Of a stretch of DNA of 64,000 bases, positions 61,647 to 64,000 are shown piece after piece; the first letter of the stretch is position 1, and every line of letters begins with the position of its first letter. Below the pieces are notes generated by a model. The model did no database searches, was not told the DNA's origin, and saw nothing but the letters and a program-made list of their open reading frames with translations. The translations under genes and the position numbers were made by a program. This stretch comes from Roseburia sp. CAG:10041_57. Its GTDB lineage: Bacteria; Bacillota; Clostridia; Lachnospirales; Lachnospiraceae. The stretch spans positions 1 through 64,000 of the forward strand of contig MNTL01000058.1 of assembly GCA_001916965.1 (NCBI GenBank). Reading direction: 5' to 3'.

Positions 61647-63416
61647 ATGAGTTTATTTGGTTTGTTGTCTATGATAGGCGGCTTGGCACTGTTCCTTTAT
61701 GGAATGCACATTATGAGTGAGGGTCTTGAGAAGGTATCAGGCGGTAGGCTTGAGAAAGTTCTGGAGAATCTTACCAGCAGCAAATGGAAGGCAGTGCTTC
61801 TTGGCGCAGGAGTGACAGCTGTCATTCAGTCCTCATCAGCGACAACAGTAATGGTAGTTGGTTTTGTAAATTCAGGCATTATGAAGCTCTCTCAGGCAAT
61901 CGGTATTATCATGGGTGCCAATGTGGGTACTACGATCACTTCATGGTTACTGAGTCTGACAGGTATTCAGGGAGATAATATCCTGTTACAGTTACTGAAA
62001 CCCAGTTCTTTTTCTCCTGTTCTTGCGCTGATTGGTATTATCCTTGTAATGTTCATTAAGGATAGCAAGAAAAAGGATATTGGTACGATTTTTATCGGTT
62101 TTGCGATTCTGATGTATGGTATGGAAGCCATGTCAGATGCAGTGGCACCGTTGAAGGATGTTCCTCAGTTCACTCAGATATTTACGATGTTCACGAACCC
62201 TATACTTGGTCTGATCGTTGGTGCAGTACTTACGGCAGTGATTCAGTCTTCTTCTGCATCTGTAGGTATTTTACAGGCGTTGTGTGATACGGGGGGAGTC
62301 AGCTATGCGGCAGCGATTCCTATTATTATGGGACAGAATATTGGTACATGTATCACAGCAATCATGTCTTCTGTAGGAGCCAGCAAAAATGCAAAACGTG
62401 CAGCAGTAGTACACCTTTTGTTCAATATTATCGGAACTACCATATTTATGGTTGTCTTTTACAGTGTCAATAGTGTTGTACATTTTGAATTCCTTGGTGA
62501 AGCAGCAAACAAGGCTGGCATTGCAGTAGTGCATACAGTCTTTAATGTGGCAGCAACTATTGTGTTATTACCATTTTCCAATCTGCTGGAGAAGTTATCC
62601 TATATGGTAATCCAGGTGGACGAAGAAGAACGCAAGCAGGCAAAGCAGCAGGCAGATTTTGTCAGGATGGACGAGCGTTTCCTCAATACTCCTTCCTTTG
62701 CTCTGGAACAGGCATATTCTTATGTTGTGAAGATGGCAGAGATTACCAAGGCTTCCCTTCAGGAAGCAATGGGACTGTTCATTACATTTGATAAGGAAAT
62801 TGCAGCAGATGTGGAATTCAAGGAGAATCTGGTAGATCAGTATGACGATGAAATCAGTGGTTATCTTGTGAAGCTTTCCAGCCGTAACCTGAGTGAGAAG
62901 GATTCCAAGAAGATGACAATGCTGATGCATAGTATTGGTGATTTCGAGAGAATCTCAGATCATGCCATTAATCTGGTAGATGCGGCAAGAGAGATGCAGA
63001 AGAAGGAACAGGCATTTTCACCAAAGGCATTGGAAGAACTGGAGACATTCTCCAGAGCTGTCAGTGACATTGTGGATATGTCCGTCAATATCTTTGAAAA
63101 GGAAGATGTGGAAGAAGCGAAGCATGTAGAGCCTTTTGAAGAAGCAATTGATGTGATCCAGAAAGAGATGAAGAAACGTCATTCAAAGCGTCTGCGCAAG
63201 GGCAAGTGTACAGTGGAACTTGGTTTTGTATTATCTGATATTACAAACAACTATGAGAGAATTGCAGACCATTGTTCCAATATCGCAATCAGTGTCATGC
63301 AGCTGAAGGAAGATGAGACACATGCACATGAGTATGTAGATACACTTCCAAAGGGTGAAGGCAGTGAATTTGACATCAGACTTCAGAGCTATCTTAGAAA
63401 ATATGAATTACCCTAA
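61647..63416 (+). CDS. Na/Pi cotransporter family protein with PhoU-like domain
   Basis: 589 residues. The N-terminal ~310 hold the two inverted Na/Pi cotransporter repeats, each with the QSSSA motif (AVIQSSSATTVMVVGFVNSG and TAVIQSSSASVGILQALCD). The C-terminal ~230 residues form a PhoU-like helical bundle (LMHSIGDFERISDHAINLVD, LSDITNNYERIADHCSNIAI). It imports phosphate with sodium; the PhoU region may regulate it. AAGGAGACC precedes ATG 61647. The Pho-box-like promoter and a downstream PhoB/PhoP-type regulator support the role. Confidence 0.93.
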   Translation: MSLFGLLSMIGGLALFLYGMHIMSEGLEKVSGGRLEKVLENLTSSKWKAVLLGAGVTAVIQSSSATTVMVVGFVNSGIMKLSQAIGIIMGANVGTTITSWLLSLTGIQGDNILLQLLKPSSFSPVLALIGIILVMFIKDSKKKDIGTIFIGFAILMYGMEAMSDAVAPLKDVPQFTQIFTMFTNPILGLIVGAVLTAVIQSSSASVGILQALCDTGGVSYAAAIPIIMGQNIGTCITAIMSSVGASKNAKRAAVVHLLFNIIGTTIFMVVFYSVNSVVHFEFLGEAANKAGIAVVHTVFNVAATIVLLPFSNLLEKLSYMVIQVDEEERKQAKQQADFVRMDERFLNTPSFALEQAYSYVVKMAEITKASLQEAMGLFITFDKEIAADVEFKENLVDQYDDEISGYLVKLSSRNLSEKDSKKMTMLMHSIGDFERISDHAINLVDAAREMQKKEQAFSPKALEELETFSRAVSDIVDMSVNIFEKEDVEEAKHVEPFEEAIDVIQKEMKKRHSKRLRKGKCTVELGFVLSDITNNYERIADHCSNIAISVMQLKEDETHAHEYVDTLPKGEGSEFDIRLQSYLRKYELP

Positions 63417-63439
63417 GGTAGGATGTGTAAGTAATAAGG

Positions 63440-63467
63440 GACAGCGGTCATGCCGCTGTCTTTTTTA
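63440..63467 (+). terminator. terminator after the Na/Pi transporter gene
   Basis: GACAGCGG (63440-63447) and CCGCTGTC (63453-63460) with a short loop, followed by TTTTTT. Confidence 0.92.
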
Positions 63468-63533
63468 TGACTGGCGGTAGAGCAGTAGAATAAAAAGGAA
63501 GCAGCAGTGCTGCAGAAAGGTACGGTTATCAAC

Positions 63534-64000
63534 ATGGCACTTATTTATATAGTAGAAGATGATAATGACATTCTGGAAGTAGAGACATTTGCCCTTAAAA
63601 ACAGTAATTATGAGGTAAAAGGCTTTACCAATGCGAAGGATTTCTATGCAGCAGTAGAAGAAAAGGTTCCTTCTCTTGCAGTTCTGGATGTTATGCTTCC
63701 GGATGAAGATGGACTGCAGATCGTGCAGAATATAAGACATAATCCAAGGGCGGCGCATGTGCCTGTTATTATGGTAACAGCCAGAACCACGGAAATTGAT
63801 AAGGTTAAGGGGTTGGATATGGGAGCGGATGATTATCTGACCAAGCCTTTTGGTGTTATGGAATTGATAGCCAGAGTGCGGGCATTGCTGCGCAGAATCG
63901 GTGATGGCAAGGATGAGAAGAAGGTTCTGAGCCTGGATGAACTGTCCATGGATGATGAGAAGCACGCAGTGTATGTGAATGACAAGCCCTGCGAACTTAC
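63534..64000 (+). CDS. response regulator, OmpR/PhoB type (truncated by window end)
   Basis: The first 155 residues are present; the frame is open to the window edge. The receiver domain has LIYIVEDDNDILEVE (acidic pair), phospho-acceptor Asp in LAVLDVMLPDEDGLQI, VIMVTARTTEIDKVKGLDMG and the Lys in DDYLTKPFGVMEL. The start of a winged-helix region follows (LSLDELSMDDEKHAVYVND), typical of PhoB/PhoP. ATG 63534 has AGAAAGG about 14 nt upstream. Next to a phosphate transporter, it is plausibly the phosphate-responsive regulator. Confidence 0.88.
   Translation, partial: MALIYIVEDDNDILEVETFALKNSNYEVKGFTNAKDFYAAVEEKVPSLAVLDVMLPDEDGLQIVQNIRHNPRAAHVPVIMVTARTTEIDKVKGLDMGADDYLTKPFGVMELIARVRALLRRIGDGKDEKKVLSLDELSMDDEKHAVYVNDKPCEL

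Noticed and set aside
1..64000. CRISPR arrays, tRNA or rRNA genes, insertion sequences and integrase-linked attachment sites.
   Set aside because: Reading through the intergenic regions showed no regularly spaced repeats, cloverleaf-like sequences, rRNA segments, transposase or integrase genes.

Overview
The window looks like chromosome of a Lachnospiraceae-type member of Clostridia, in the broad Blautia/Dorea/Roseburia neighbourhood. The evidence is low-to-moderate GC, strong AGGAGG ribosome sites, type III glutamine synthetases, DUF4317/DUF4474 proteins, YesM/YesN-type regulation, and the ireB-ruvX-DUF1292 and trmR-U32 gene orders. The species cannot be fixed from sequence alone. I found no tRNA, rRNA, CRISPR array, prophage or insertion sequence. 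The only clear gene relic is the 3' end of an ATPase gene at 6.5 kb.

Layout. 0-6.4 kb: MATE exporter, AraC regulator, metallophosphoesterase/DUF4474 pair, and an ECF sigma factor operon with a membrane anti-sigma-like protein and two small membrane proteins. 6.5-21.4 kb: a galactose-type ABC transporter (binding protein, MglA, MglC), followed by a YesN/YesM two-component system, two further sugar-binding proteins, a small unknown protein, a chemoreceptor and a diguanylate cyclase. 21.4-24.7 kb (minus strand): endonuclease IV, DUF4317, double-hemerythrin protein. 24.8-33.4 kb: OLD-family ATPase/TOPRIM protein, GH25 lysozyme, the NAD salvage pair pncB-nrtR, aldo/keto reductase, an unknown protein and a GH28 glycosidase. 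33.5-36 kb: glycogen phosphorylase. 36.2-40.2 kb: iron or haem uptake (NEAT-like surface protein, lipoprotein, permease, ATPase). 40.2-42.7 kb: GH27 alpha-galactosidase, a coupled small Cys-rich protein and a divergent AraC regulator. 42.8-48.8 kb: aconitase-family hydratase, nitroreductase, cysteine desulfurase-ThiI pair, HPr-like protein. 49-55.6 kb: tRNA and RNA maintenance genes. 55.8-60.4 kb: two tandem type III glutamine synthetases. 60.5-64 kb: acyltransferase, Na/Pi transporter behind a Pho-box-like site, and the start of a PhoB/PhoP-type response regulator.

Most notable: (1) the binding protein of the galactose transporter (6879-8210) appears circularly permuted. The segment that opens every ordinary MglB sits at its C-terminus, and an unpermuted paralogue 8 kb downstream gives an internal comparison. 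(2) Three copies of a 140-190 bp palindromic element lie directly upstream of start codons. Their arms differ in sequence but keep pairing, which is covariation of the kind expected of a structured RNA or a hairpin mobile element. (3) The galactose permease carries a ~200-residue charged coiled-coil N-terminus, and the downstream sensor module adds a membrane-anchored and a lipoprotein sugar binder. Smaller points include an HPr-like protein lacking the His15 loop but keeping the Ser46 motif, a Cys-rich insertion in the OLD-family protein, mutually exclusive hairpins near 23.75 kb, and a terminator between promoter and gene ahead of the second glutamine synthetase.
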